NCBI RefSeq assembly: GCF_000382325.1 | Contig: NZ_KB908056.1 | Location: 687,148-751,147, forward strand | DNA length: 64,000 bases | Reading direction: 5' to 3' | Source of the DNA: Woodsholea maritima DSM 17123 | GTDB taxonomy: Bacteria > Pseudomonadota > Alphaproteobacteria > Caulobacterales > Maricaulaceae | In this document: positions 9,335 to 17,919 of the stretch, piece after piece | How the letters are laid out: the number at the start of each line of letters is the position of its first letter | Numbering within the stretch: position 1 is the first letter of the stretch | The notes under the pieces: model-generated | The model's database searches: none | What the model was told of the DNA's origin: nothing | What the model saw: the letters and a program-made list of their open reading frames with translations, nothing else | Program-made: the position numbers and the translations under genes

Positions 9335-12300
9335 CGCGCGCGGCGCACTTGGCTCCAAATCGCTGACAAATTTGCGCGCAGGCTCGCCGGGGCGACCGGC
9401 TTATGGATCAAATCAAGGCCCGCATCGGCCACAATCTCCGCCACATCCTCACTGCGCTCGGCCGTTGCCACAATACCCGGCGGCCGGGTCAGCCAATGGG
9501 CGCACAGACGTTCATAGACATCCGGCCCGGTTTCATCCTGATCCAAACGGAAATCCAAAATCACCAGATCAGGCGGCCCCTCTTCAAAGGCTGCGCGCGC
9601 TTCAGCTTCGGTTTTCGCCCCAATGGGAAAACACCCCCAGCCCGTGAGAAGGCTCGTTAAGGCTTGCAGGACGCTAGGATCATTATCGAGACATAAGATC
9701 CGCACCCCTTCCAAAGACGCTTTTTGAATGCGGCGCGGTTTGGGCGCAGGGATGTGAATATCAGGATCCCCGGCAGGCAGAAGTATTTCAAAAATACTGC
9801 CCCCCTTGGGGCCATCTTTGATCGTAATCGGATGATCCAGGCGCGCGAGGATCCGCTCCACAATCGCCAGGCCCAGCCCCAGTCCGCGATCATCCTGGCG
9901 GGTATGTTCCCCGCGCTCAAATTCATTGAAAATCTTGGCGCGCAGTTCTGGCTTAATCCCCGGCCCAGTATCAACAACCTGCAAGGCCAGCATATCCCCG
10001 CGCCGTCGAACCCCCACCACAATGCCGCCCGTTTGCGTATAGCGCACGGCGTTAGAAACTAAATTCTGCAGCACACTGACCATTAAGCCGCGATCACTAC
10101 ATACCCAGGTCTTGGTGGCGACGATATGGATGCTCAGACCTTTTTCATGCGCGCCATCGTGCAAGGGGGCAACCGTTTCACGGATCAAAGGATCAAGGGC
10201 AAACACGCTTAAATGCGGGGTTACACCGCCCGCATCCAGGCGCGAAATATCCAACAAAGTGCGGATCAAGAGATCGGCATGGGTGATGGACTGATCAATC
10301 CGGGTCAGCAGGCCCTGTGCATGATCTTCGTCTTTTTTCAGCGTATTACTGAGCGCAGAGATGAGCAGGCGCGCCGCCGATAAGGGCTGCAGCAAGTCAT
10401 GACTGGCGGCCGCCAAGAAGCGCGTTTTCGATTGTGTCGCGCCTTCGGCCTGCATGCGCGCTTCTTCCAGATCACGCACCAATGCCAGGCGCATTTCACT
10501 TTCCGCCTCCAGAGCTGCAGTCCGGGCGCGCACCTTTTCTTCAAGGGTTTCATTGGCAATGCGCAGGCCCTCTTCCGCGCGCCGACGCGCGGTAACATCC
10601 AGATAAAGCCCGAAAAAGCCGACAACCTGGCCCTGTTCGATCCGGGGCTGATAAATGACCTGCCAGGTGCGCGCACTGCCATCATCGCCCAGCCCTTCGA
10701 TATCAAAGACCTGACGCTCCCCGCGCAAGGCCGCTTCGACATAGGGCTTGCGTTGCAGATAAGCACCCGGATCGAGATAGTCAGACACTTTGCGCCCGAA
10801 AACACCGCTCGTCAGGCCGAAATAATCCAAATAGCGCTGATTGGCGAAGCGGATATGCTCCTCGCGATCGGCATAGGTCATCAAGGCCGGAACATTGTCC
10901 GTATAGAACTGAATGGAGCGCTCGGTTTCCTCCAACGCATCTTGCGAGATCCGGATTTTCTGGGCCGTTTCATCCAGCAGCAGCACCACATCACTTGGGC
11001 TGACCCGCGTGCCGGCCAGAACTTGCGTAATTAAAATCCGTGCCGCCGCCGCGCCCACGGCGCGCGCCAAACGCGCTTCAATCTGTGCGGTCAAGGCCAG
11101 GGTCAAATGATCTTCCGCGCCCAAATCGCGGCGAATATCTTTCTTAAGCTCGGCCAGGGCTTTTGCGGCTTCTTGCGGCCCGATGACATGGACCAACAAA
11201 GCCTCCACATCGGCAATGCGTGCATTGGGGACATCATCACCATGGGTGAACGCTTCCCCGCCGGTAAAGGCATCGGCCTGCAAACGATCGGCCAAGCGCG
11301 AGGGCGTAAAGGCCACCGCAATGATAAAAACCAGGGCATTGACCAACAGGCTAAGCCCCGCCATCAGCGAAAATTGATCCCAGCCCGGCGGGAAGCCAAA
11401 ACTGTAACCGGTATAGGCCGGAACCAGCACACAGCCGAGCCAGACCAGGCCGCCGGCACTCATCCCGCACAACGCCCCGATGCGGTTGGCGCGGCGCCAA
11501 TACAGCCCAAAGATCAAAGCCGGGGCAAGCTGAGCCGCACCGGCAAAGGCCACCAATCCGATATCGGCGAGCGCCAGCTTAGCTTGCAGCCCTTTGTGGA
11601 AGAGATAGGCGACGAAGACCATCACCACGACGCTGATCCGGCGCAAGGTCAGCACCAGCTGCACCACCCCGCCTTGACCCGGCTTGATCTGACTGCGCAA
11701 GAGTAAAGGCGCGATCAGTGCATCGACCGTCATCGTGGAGACAGCAAGCGCGGAAATCGTGATCATCCCAGCAGCAGCGGAAAACCCACCGATAATGGCC
11801 AACAAGGCCAGCGCATCATGATTTAATGCCAGCGGCAGTGCCAAAACGAAGGTGTCTGGATTGGTGGTCGGCAAGAGGCTGGAGCCCACCAGCGCGACCG
11901 GCGGGGCAATCAGCGCAACCAGGACCAGAAAGGCCGGAAAAATCCAGCGCGAGCGGGTCTCATCACCGATTTTTTGAAGCTCCACCGCCATCATATGAAA
12001 TTGGCGCGGCAGGCACAGCGCCGAACACCCCGCCAAAATCGTCAGCACGATAAAGCGCACGCCAATATCCGGCGAGGTCAGAGAAGAGGCCTGAAAAGCC
12101 AGACTGCGCTGGGCCGGGCTCCAATCGAGAAAAATCGCGAAAGCCAGAACACCCACCGCCATCATCGCGCCCAGCTTTATGAGGCTCTCAAAGGCGATGG
12201 CCATGACCAAACCGGTATTACGCCGCGCGGTATCAGCATGGCGCACGCCGAACACAATCGCGAAAGCCGAAAAGGCGAGGGTTAACAAAAGCGCCCAATC

Positions 12301-12771
12301 ACGCTCTCCACTGGTGCCGGTCACCAGGCCAATACTTGCCTCGCTCGATTTCAATTGCAGGGCTATATAAGGAATGATCGAAGCGGTCAGGATCAAGGTG
12401 GCAAGTCCGGCCACCTGGGTCGACTTGCCATAGCGCGCGGACAGAAAGTCGGCGATGGAGCCGGTATCATGCTCGCGCCCCAGGCGGACTAAACGCCGGA
12501 TCAGGGGAAAGCCCAGCGCAAAGACCAAGGCGGGCCCAAGATAAATCGGCAGATAATCCCAGCCCTGGCGCGCTGCCTCGCCCACCGCACCATAAAAAGT
12601 CCAGCTGGTGCAATAGACCCCCAAGGACAGGGCGTAAAACCAGGCGCGCGCGCGCGGGCGCTGATCCCATTGGGCATTTTTACGATCCCCCCAGGCGGCC
12701 ATCGCAAATAGTAAAATCACATAAAGGGTCAGGGCCAGGGCCACACTGTTCAAGGCCAGCATGTGCGCCAC
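9331..12771 (-). CDS. Hybrid sensor kinase with sodium:solute symporter N-terminus (CrbS/MxtR-like)
   Basis: This 1146-residue protein begins with about 12-13 hydrophobic helices of the SSS/SLC5 symporter fold (about 1-500). After a linker come a PAS domain (about 620-735), a coiled coil, a HisKA domain with phospho-His near 792 (AAASHDLLQPLSAARLL), an HATPase domain (NLVSNAVRYT, DTGPGIKPEL, GLGLGLAIVERI) and a C-terminal receiver (ILCLDNDPS, phospho-Asp near 1072 in VILDFRLD). It is the likely partner of the convergent LuxR regulator. The transporter-like part may sense or carry an organic acid such as acetate while signalling. The family is known for short-chain acid control; the substrate here is inferred. 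Confidence 0.88.
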   Translation of the reverse strand: MAHMLALNSVALALTLYVILLFAMAAWGDRKNAQWDQRPRARAWFYALSLGVYCTSWTFYGAVGEAARQGWDYLPIYLGPALVFALGFPLIRRLVRLGREHDTGSIADFLSARYGKSTQVAGLATLILTASIIPYIALQLKSSEASIGLVTGTSGERDWALLLTLAFSAFAIVFGVRHADTARRNTGLVMAIAFESLIKLGAMMAVGVLAFAIFLDWSPAQRSLAFQASSLTSPDIGVRFIVLTILAGCSALCLPRQFHMMAVELQKIGDETRSRWIFPAFLVLVALIAPPVALVGSSLLPTTNPDTFVLALPLALNHDALALLAIIGGFSAAAGMITISALAVSTMTVDALIAPLLLRSQIKPGQGGVVQLVLTLRRISVVVMVFVAYLFHKGLQAKLALADIGLVAFAGAAQLAPALIFGLYWRRANRIGALCGMSAGGLVWLGCVLVPAYTGYSFGFPPGWDQFSLMAGLSLLVNALVFIIAVAFTPSRLADRLQADAFTGGEAFTHGDDVPNARIADVEALLVHVIGPQEAAKALAELKKDIRRDLGAEDHLTLALTAQIEARLARAVGAAAARILITQVLAGTRVSPSDVVLLLDETAQKIRISQDALEETERSIQFYTDNVPALMTYADREEHIRFANQRYLDYFGLTSGVFGRKVSDYLDPGAYLQRKPYVEAALRGERQVFDIEGLGDDGSARTWQVIYQPRIEQGQVVGFFGLYLDVTARRRAEEGLRIANETLEEKVRARTAALEAESEMRLALVRDLEEARMQAEGATQSKTRFLAAASHDLLQPLSAARLLISALSNTLKKDEDHAQGLLTRIDQSITHADLLIRTLLDISRLDAGGVTPHLSVFALDPLIRETVAPLHDGAHEKGLSIHIVATKTWVCSDRGLMVSVLQNLVSNAVRYTQTGGIVVGVRRRGDMLALQVVDTGPGIKPELRAKIFNEFERGEHTRQDDRGLGLGLAIVERILARLDHPITIKDGPKGGSIFEILLPAGDPDIHIPAPKPRRIQKASLEGVRILCLDNDPSVLQALTSLLTGWGCFPIGAKTEAEARAAFEEGPPDLVILDFRLDQDETGPDVYERLCAHWLTRPPGIVATAERSEDVAEIVADAGLDLIHKPVAPASLRANLSAIWSQVRRAR

Positions 12772-12840
12772 TCCACAATGATCAGGGTTTTACTGTGCGC
12801 GCTGTTCGCTAAGGCTGACAAGTCTTAGGCGCGGAAGATG

Positions 12841-12878
12841 AAGAAAAGAAAAGCCCCGCAGCCCTAAGGCTGCGAGGC
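12841..12878 (-). terminator. Intrinsic terminator of the actP operon
   Basis: The stem GCCTCGCAGCC...GGCTGCGGGGC (minus strand) has a short TTA loop and is followed directly by TTTTCTTTTC. It lies about 25 bases downstream of the symporter stop and before the kinase start. Confidence 0.8.
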
Positions 12879-12900
12879 AGTTTGACCCAAGTGTGGAGGA

Positions 12901-14823
12901 TTATTCTGCCGGAGCCCCAGGCGCATCATCCCCAGCAATCGAGGGAACGCGAATGGTTTCGACCAGATCTTGCACCTCTTGCGGCGGGGCCTTGGTCATC
13001 AAGGCCGTGACGATTGAGACGGCAAAGCTCAACACCATACCGACCGAGCCGAAGCCTTCCGGCGAAATGCCCAGGAAGTGATCGCTGGCCGCGCCCTTGG
13101 CGATGTCGGGTAAGATGCCCATCACGCCCATCACACCCACAAAAGCCAACAAAATGGCCGCATAAAGGGTGAAGGGTTGACCGGCCTCTTTCTTATGGGT
13201 GCCCAAATGGATGATCAGGCCCGCAACGGCGAGGATCAACAGCCCAACCCCGATAACCAGGGAGGTAAAACCGATCTTGAAGTGCACGATATAGATGCCG
13301 GTCACCAGAAGACCCGTGGTCATGCCCACAATGGCCCCTTCGCGGTTCATGCGTTTCCAGAAAATACCAAGGAAAATCGCCGGGAAGAAGCTGGCCGCCG
13401 CCAGGCCGAAGGCAAAGGCGACCACCGCAGCCACAAATCCGGGCGGATATATCCCTGCCAGAATGGCGATCAGCACCGCAACGACCGCTGCCAAGCGCGC
13501 GACCAGCAATTCCTGACCTTCACTCATATTGGGCACCAAGACCTTCTTACACAGATCATGAGAGACCGCAGAGGAAATCACCATCAACAGACCCGCCGCT
13601 GTGGAAAGCGCCGCGGCAAGACCGCCCGCCACCACCAGGCCAATGACCCAGGAGGGCAGATTGCCGATCTCTGGATTGGCGAGCACGAAGATATCCCGGT
13701 CGAGCTTGGTGACCTCATTGGTCTCAGCATCGGCGCGATATTGGATCCTCCCGTCACCATTTTTATCGGTGAAGCCTAAAAGCCCGGTACGCTCCCAATT
13801 ATAGAACCATTGCGGGGTGGCGTCCTCGCCCAGATCACGCGCTTGCGCTTCGCCGCTGGCGACCTCAGCCGAATAGACGCTTTCATTGACGGTATCGATG
13901 AAGTTGGAGCGGGCAAAGACCGCCACCGCCGGTGCGGTCAGATATAAAATCCCAATAAACACCAAAGCCCACCCGGCCGATTTACGCGCATCTGATGCCT
14001 TTGGCACGGTGAAGAAGCGAATGATAACGTGGGGAAGGCCGGCCGTGCCGACCATCAAAGCCAAAGTGATGGCAAAGACATCCAGCTTGGATTTCGCGCC
14101 TTCGGTATAAGGCTGAAAGCCCAGCTCCACCAAAGTGCGATCTAAAGATTGCAATAAGGGCAAACCATCCTGAGCATTGCCAATAAAGCCCAGTTGAGGG
14201 ATCGGCGTTCCGGTGATTTGCAGGCTTAAAAAGATCGCCGGGACCATATAGGCGAAGATCAAGACGCAATATTGCGCGACCTGAGTATAGGTGATGCCGC
14301 GCATCCCGCCCAAAACCGCGTAAAAGAGCACAATGATCGCGCCCACGATAACGCCAACCTCGATGGGCACTTGCAGGAAATTGGAAAACGCAATGCCCAC
14401 ACCGCGCATCTGCCCCGCGATATAGGTGAAAGAGATGAAAAGCGCACAGATTACCGCCACAATCCGCGCAACCTGCGAATAATAGCGATCACCGACAAAG
14501 TCCGGCACGGTGAACTTACCAAATTTGCGCAAGTAAGGCGCAAGCAATAACGCCAGCAGCACATAGCCGCCCGTCCAGCCCATCAAAAACACCGAGCCAT
14601 CATAGCCCATAAAGGCAATCAGACCCGCCATAGAGAGGAAGGACGCCGCACTCATCCAGTCTGCCGCCGTCGCCATCCCATTGAAGAGGGGCGGCACATC
14701 ATGGCCCGCGACATAGAATTCATCGGTTGAGCCCGCGCGCGCCCAAACCGCGATACCGATATAAAGCCCGAAGGTCGTAATGACAAAAAAAGCCGTCCAT
14801 AAAAGGGTCGGATCCATAACCAA
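12901..14823 (-). CDS. actP: ActP-like sodium:solute symporter (VC_2705 subfamily)
   Basis: This 640-residue membrane protein has about 13 transmembrane helices of the SSS fold, with conserved segments DWMSAASFLSMAGLI, YDGSVFLMGWTGGY and GLPHVIIRFFTVP as in acetate permease ActP. It is longer than ActP (about 550) because of a hydrophilic insertion near residues 310-390 that carries an EF-hand-like loop, DKNGDGRIQY. This insertion and the adjacent DUF4212 small-subunit gene (6 bp upstream) point to the VC_2705-type two-component symporters. It should import acetate or a related short monocarboxylate with sodium. The convergent and divergent neighbours suggest control by the CrbS/CrbR-like pair. 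Confidence 0.83.
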   Translation of the reverse strand: MVMDPTLLWTAFFVITTFGLYIGIAVWARAGSTDEFYVAGHDVPPLFNGMATAADWMSAASFLSMAGLIAFMGYDGSVFLMGWTGGYVLLALLLAPYLRKFGKFTVPDFVGDRYYSQVARIVAVICALFISFTYIAGQMRGVGIAFSNFLQVPIEVGVIVGAIIVLFYAVLGGMRGITYTQVAQYCVLIFAYMVPAIFLSLQITGTPIPQLGFIGNAQDGLPLLQSLDRTLVELGFQPYTEGAKSKLDVFAITLALMVGTAGLPHVIIRFFTVPKASDARKSAGWALVFIGILYLTAPAVAVFARSNFIDTVNESVYSAEVASGEAQARDLGEDATPQWFYNWERTGLLGFTDKNGDGRIQYRADAETNEVTKLDRDIFVLANPEIGNLPSWVIGLVVAGGLAAALSTAAGLLMVISSAVSHDLCKKVLVPNMSEGQELLVARLAAVVAVLIAILAGIYPPGFVAAVVAFAFGLAAASFFPAIFLGIFWKRMNREGAIVGMTTGLLVTGIYIVHFKIGFTSLVIGVGLLILAVAGLIIHLGTHKKEAGQPFTLYAAILLAFVGVMGVMGILPDIAKGAASDHFLGISPEGFGSVGMVLSFAVSIVTALMTKAPPQEVQDLVETIRVPSIAGDDAPGAPAE

Positions 14824-14829
14824 GCCCCC

Positions 14830-15138
14830 TTAATGATCGCCCATCTTATATTTACGCTCAATCGCGCTCATACGCGCGGCGTAAACAAAGATGAGGATGA
14901 TGAACACAATGATCGAGCCTTGCTGAGCGAACCAAAAGCCCAACGGCGCACCGCCAATAGAGACCTGATCAAGAATATCGCGTCCCAAAATGCCAAAGCC
15001 AAAGGACACAACGAACCAGATGACGAGCAAAATGCTCATCAAAGTCAGGTTCTCTCGCCAATAAGCATCTCTGGCCGATGTGGGACTGACCTCAGGGGAA
15101 GTCTCACCTGCCCCGGCGTCAACGGATGGGTCCGTCAT
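14830..15138 (-). CDS. DUF4212 small subunit of sodium:solute symporter
   Basis: This 102-residue protein has a charged N-terminus, a YWRENLTLM segment and two transmembrane helices (about 32-55 and 67-92), which is the DUF4212 pattern. Such proteins are encoded just before VC_2705-type symporters and are thought to be their small subunit. Here the stop lies 6 bp before the symporter ATG. A near-perfect ribosome binding site (AGGAGGACAGGT then ATG) marks the start. The role as an accessory subunit is known only from gene association. Confidence 0.85.
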   Translation of the reverse strand: MTDPSVDAGAGETSPEVSPTSARDAYWRENLTLMSILLVIWFVVSFGFGILGRDILDQVSIGGAPLGFWFAQQGSIIVFIILIFVYAARMSAIERKYKMGDH

Positions 15139-15204
15139 ACCTGTCCTCCTAAAACCTGTGATAGGTCACAAAAGCATGACAGGATTAGAGGTTTAGGACG
15201 AGAC

Positions 15205-15237
15205 AGACTTTGGTCTAAGCCCCGAGCGACTTAGACC
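15205..15237. promoter_or_regulatory. Nested inverted repeats between the symporter operon and chemoreceptor gene
   Basis: GGTCTAAG (15212-15219) and CTTAGACC (15230-15237) form a perfect 8-bp inverted repeat with a 10-base spacer. The left arm is also part of AGACTTTGGTCT (15205-15216), AGAC and GTCT with a 4-base gap. The position, about 70-100 bp upstream of the DUF4212 start in a divergent region, fits an operator for the LuxR-type regulator. It is not followed by a T-tract and neither flanking gene ends here, so it is unlikely to be a terminator. Confidence 0.45.
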
Positions 15238-15376
15238 CAATAATATTCAACACCTTAAGCCAATTTTCTTTGTGTGCGCATGCGAAAAGTCACGCTTTGC
15301 CACACCCGATGTTTAAACTCTCAGCAAGGACACTCTTTCATAACTAAACCTTACTTAGTTTAAGGTCTTAGTCTTC

Positions 15377-17071
15377 ATGACGCTATCGAATGTCCCTATT
15401 GCCCAGAAGATCTTGTTTCTATGTCTGGGATTTGTGGTCGGCTTAGCGCTAATCACCGCCATTTCCTCCTGGGGCTTGATCCGAATCGAACACGCCACCG
15501 ATGAGTTAACCGTCGCGACCGAAGAAGTTCGTTTGGGGGCTTATCTGACCAAGGATGTGCTGGACCTTAATCGCAATGAATATCATCTGGCGCTGAACCC
15601 GTCGGCCTATGATCGGCTCAACCCGGAAATCGAAGCCGACCGCGATGATTTTCAAAACCGCTTAAGCCAAGCGTTGAGTTTAGCCCACAGTGATGATCGC
15701 GCTTATCTGATGGCCATCCAATCCAGTTATGAGCGCTATAGCCAGGATCTGGAACACACACTTGAGCAGATCCGCACTCATCGTGATTTGGAATTAAGCG
15801 CGGACCAACACGCCCTGTTAGAGAGCGTCGATCATTCCTCTGAAACGCAAAGGGCGCTGCGCGAAAACATTCAACGCTTTGTCGATCATATGGAAGAAGA
15901 AGGCGTTGAGGTTAATCATCAAGCCCACACCCTGGTCAATGAAGTCCAAGGTGTCGCTATTGCGATTGGTCTTGCCATTGCCGCCGGAGGGTTATGGGCC
16001 GGGATGGCCTTGTCGAAACGCCAGATCACCAAGCCTTTAGGGACCGTGGTTCGTAATTTGCAAGCCGTCGCGGAAGGCGAGCTTAACGTGCAGATTGATA
16101 ATCGCGAGCGCCGCGATGAAGTTGGGGCGTTAAATCGCGCTCTCGCAGTCTTTCTCGAAAATGCCAAGGCCCGTCAAATCCGCTTGGAGCAAGAGCAACA
16201 AGACGCCCTTCGCGCCGCAAAACGCGCTGAGACCCTGCACGCGCTTACCGCAACCTTTGACCATCAAATCACCGAAGCCCTGGCGAGCCTGTCCTCAGCC
16301 TCAGAAGAGCTTGAAGCTACCGCGACCGCCATGTCCTCCAGCGCGGAAGAAACCAGCGCCCAAACCCAAAGCGTCTCGTCTTCGACCACGCAAACCTCTG
16401 CCAATGTGCAGACCGTGGCCTCCTCAACCGAGGAGCTTTCCGCCGCCATCGCCGAGGTCTCCAGCCAGATCGCGCGCAGTGCCAAAATCTCGCTCACGGC
16501 CAATCAAAAAACCGAACATACCTTGCGCCTGATGGATCACCTGACCGGAGCGTCCGGCGAGATTGAATCCGTGCTCAACCTCGTCGCGCAAATCACCAAT
16601 CAAACGAAGCTTTTGGCCCTCAATGCCACCATCGAGGCCGCCCGCGCCGGTGAAGCTGGTAAGGGTTTTGGTGTGGTTGCTAACGAAGTCAAGGCCTTGG
16701 CCGAAGAAACCGAAAAAGCCACCCTCACCGTCAGCGAACATGTCCGCGCGATCCAAGAGAGCACGCGGGTGGTGGTCGAATCCGTGAAAGACATTGATCA
16801 TGTCGTGTCTGAGGTCAATGAGGTCTCCTCCGCCGTGGCAACCAGCGCCCATCAACAAGTCGCAGCCACCGACGAAATTTCCCGAAACGTCAGTGAAGCC
16901 GCCCACGGCACTCTTGAAGTCAGCAAGTCGGTTGAGATGATCCAAACCGCGGCCACAGCAACAGCCGCCGCCGCAGCACAAGTCACCCATACCGCACAAG
17001 AACTCGCCCGGCAGAGCGTCAATATCCGTGAAAGTATCCAGACCTATCTGACATCGGTAGACGCCGCCTAA
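15377..17071 (+). CDS. Methyl-accepting chemotaxis protein
   Basis: This 564-residue protein has a first transmembrane helix (about 12-34), a periplasmic helical ligand-binding domain (about 35-185), a second transmembrane helix (about 188-208), a HAMP domain (about 210-265) and a long coiled-coil signalling domain. The conserved hairpin tip lies near residues 405-440 ([32 protein letters not shown]), where CheA/CheW bind. The ligand is unknown; the neighbours on either side are organic-acid and phosphonate genes. The stop overlaps by 4 bp the stop of the convergent GntR gene. A 6-bp inverted repeat (AACTAA/TTAGTT) lies just upstream in the leader. Confidence 0.9.
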   Translation: MTLSNVPIAQKILFLCLGFVVGLALITAISSWGLIRIEHATDELTVATEEVRLGAYLTKDVLDLNRNEYHLALNPSAYDRLNPEIEADRDDFQNRLSQALSLAHSDDRAYLMAIQSSYERYSQDLEHTLEQIRTHRDLELSADQHALLESVDHSSETQRALRENIQRFVDHMEEEGVEVNHQAHTLVNEVQGVAIAIGLAIAAGGLWAGMALSKRQITKPLGTVVRNLQAVAEGELNVQIDNRERRDEVGALNRALAVFLENAKARQIRLEQEQQDALRAAKRAETLHALTATFDHQITEALASLSSASEELEATATAMSSSAEETSAQTQSVSSSTTQTSANVQTVASSTEELSAAIAEVSSQIARSAKISLTANQKTEHTLRLMDHLTGASGEIESVLNLVAQITNQTKLLALNATIEAARAGEAGKGFGVVANEVKALAEETEKATLTVSEHVRAIQESTRVVVESVKDIDHVVSEVNEVSSAVATSAHQQVAATDEISRNVSEAAHGTLEVSKSVEMIQTAATATAAAAAQVTHTAQELARQSVNIRESIQTYLTSVDAA

Positions 17072-17847
17072 GCGTCTGAATCCAAAATCAAACGAAACGC
17101 GCTGGGATGCCAGTGTTCCAGGTCATATTCCACGACCTGTCCCTTGGCATCATAACAGACCCGACGCACAAACAGCCCCGGCGAGCCCGGCGTCATATAG
17201 AGCATTTGCGCGACGCTTTCATCAAGCGCCGTGGGATACATCTCCGCCTTGGTCCGGGTTGTGGGAACTTGATAATCCTTGGCCAAGATCGTCGACAGCG
17301 AGGTATCAAGATCGCGCTCTAACAGGCCCGGAAAACGCGCGGCATTGACCAGGATCTGCTCGATCAAGACCGGGCGCTCATCAATATAACGCCGCCGGCG
17401 AATGGAATAGGCCATACCTCCGGCAGCAATGCCCAGCATGTCTGCGATCTCTGGGCTCGGCTGGATCAGCATTTTATCCAAGGTTTCGGTGCGCGGCACG
17501 CGGCCTTGATCAGCCACGAACGTCATAAAGCCTTTGGGTTTGGCGAGATCATAATCAATGCGCGGGGGGGAGAGAAACCAGCCCCGGCGGTCCAGACGAT
17601 AGATAACCCCTTCAGCCTCTAAATGCGCCAAAACTTCGCGCACGGTCCCGCGCGACACACCCAGAACGCCTTGCAAATCACGCTCAGACGGCAGGCGTTC
17701 TTGCTGGGCGACCACGCCGGAGGATAAAACCGCGCTCAACGCGGCGCGCGCACGCACCTGGGGCGGATCTTGCGTGGTGTCGGCAAAATGCTCCGCCGCC
17801 TGGGCCAGGCGCGCCATCAGGTCTTGATCAAGGTCTTTGGTGCGCAT
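17068..17847 (-). CDS. GntR-family regulator with UTRA domain (HutC/PhnF subfamily)
   Basis: This 259-residue protein has a winged helix-turn-helix (about 35-95; [31 protein letters not shown]) and a UTRA ligand-binding domain (about 110-250; [32 protein letters not shown]). HutC/PhnF-type regulators bind short palindromes containing GT and AC arms, and many control phosphonate or amino-sugar genes. It is the last gene of the receptor/phosphatase cluster, 72 bp after the metallophosphatase. Three matching operators lie upstream of the oxygenase and receptor genes in the same cluster. The effector is unknown; a phosphonate or breakdown product is inferred. Confidence 0.88.
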   Translation of the reverse strand: MRTKDLDQDLMARLAQAAEHFADTTQDPPQVRARAALSAVLSSGVVAQQERLPSERDLQGVLGVSRGTVREVLAHLEAEGVIYRLDRRGWFLSPPRIDYDLAKPKGFMTFVADQGRVPRTETLDKMLIQPSPEIADMLGIAAGGMAYSIRRRRYIDERPVLIEQILVNAARFPGLLERDLDTSLSTILAKDYQVPTTRTKAEMYPTALDESVAQMLYMTPGSPGLFVRRVCYDAKGQVVEYDLEHWHPSAFRLILDSDA

Positions 17848-17871
17848 GACATCTACTCAAATAAAGCTTCC

Positions 17872-17901
17872 CCACCGGCACGCCCAAGAGCGAACCGGTG
17901 G
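17872..17901 (-). terminator. Hairpin between metallophosphatase and gntR
   Basis: CCACCGG (17872-17878) and CCGGTGG (17895-17901) form a 7-bp stem with a 16-base loop directly after the metallophosphatase stop. The minus-strand tail (GGAAGCTTTATTTG) is only moderately T-rich, so termination would be partial. Confidence 0.35.
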
Positions 17902-17919
17902 AGGTCATATAGCCTAAAC

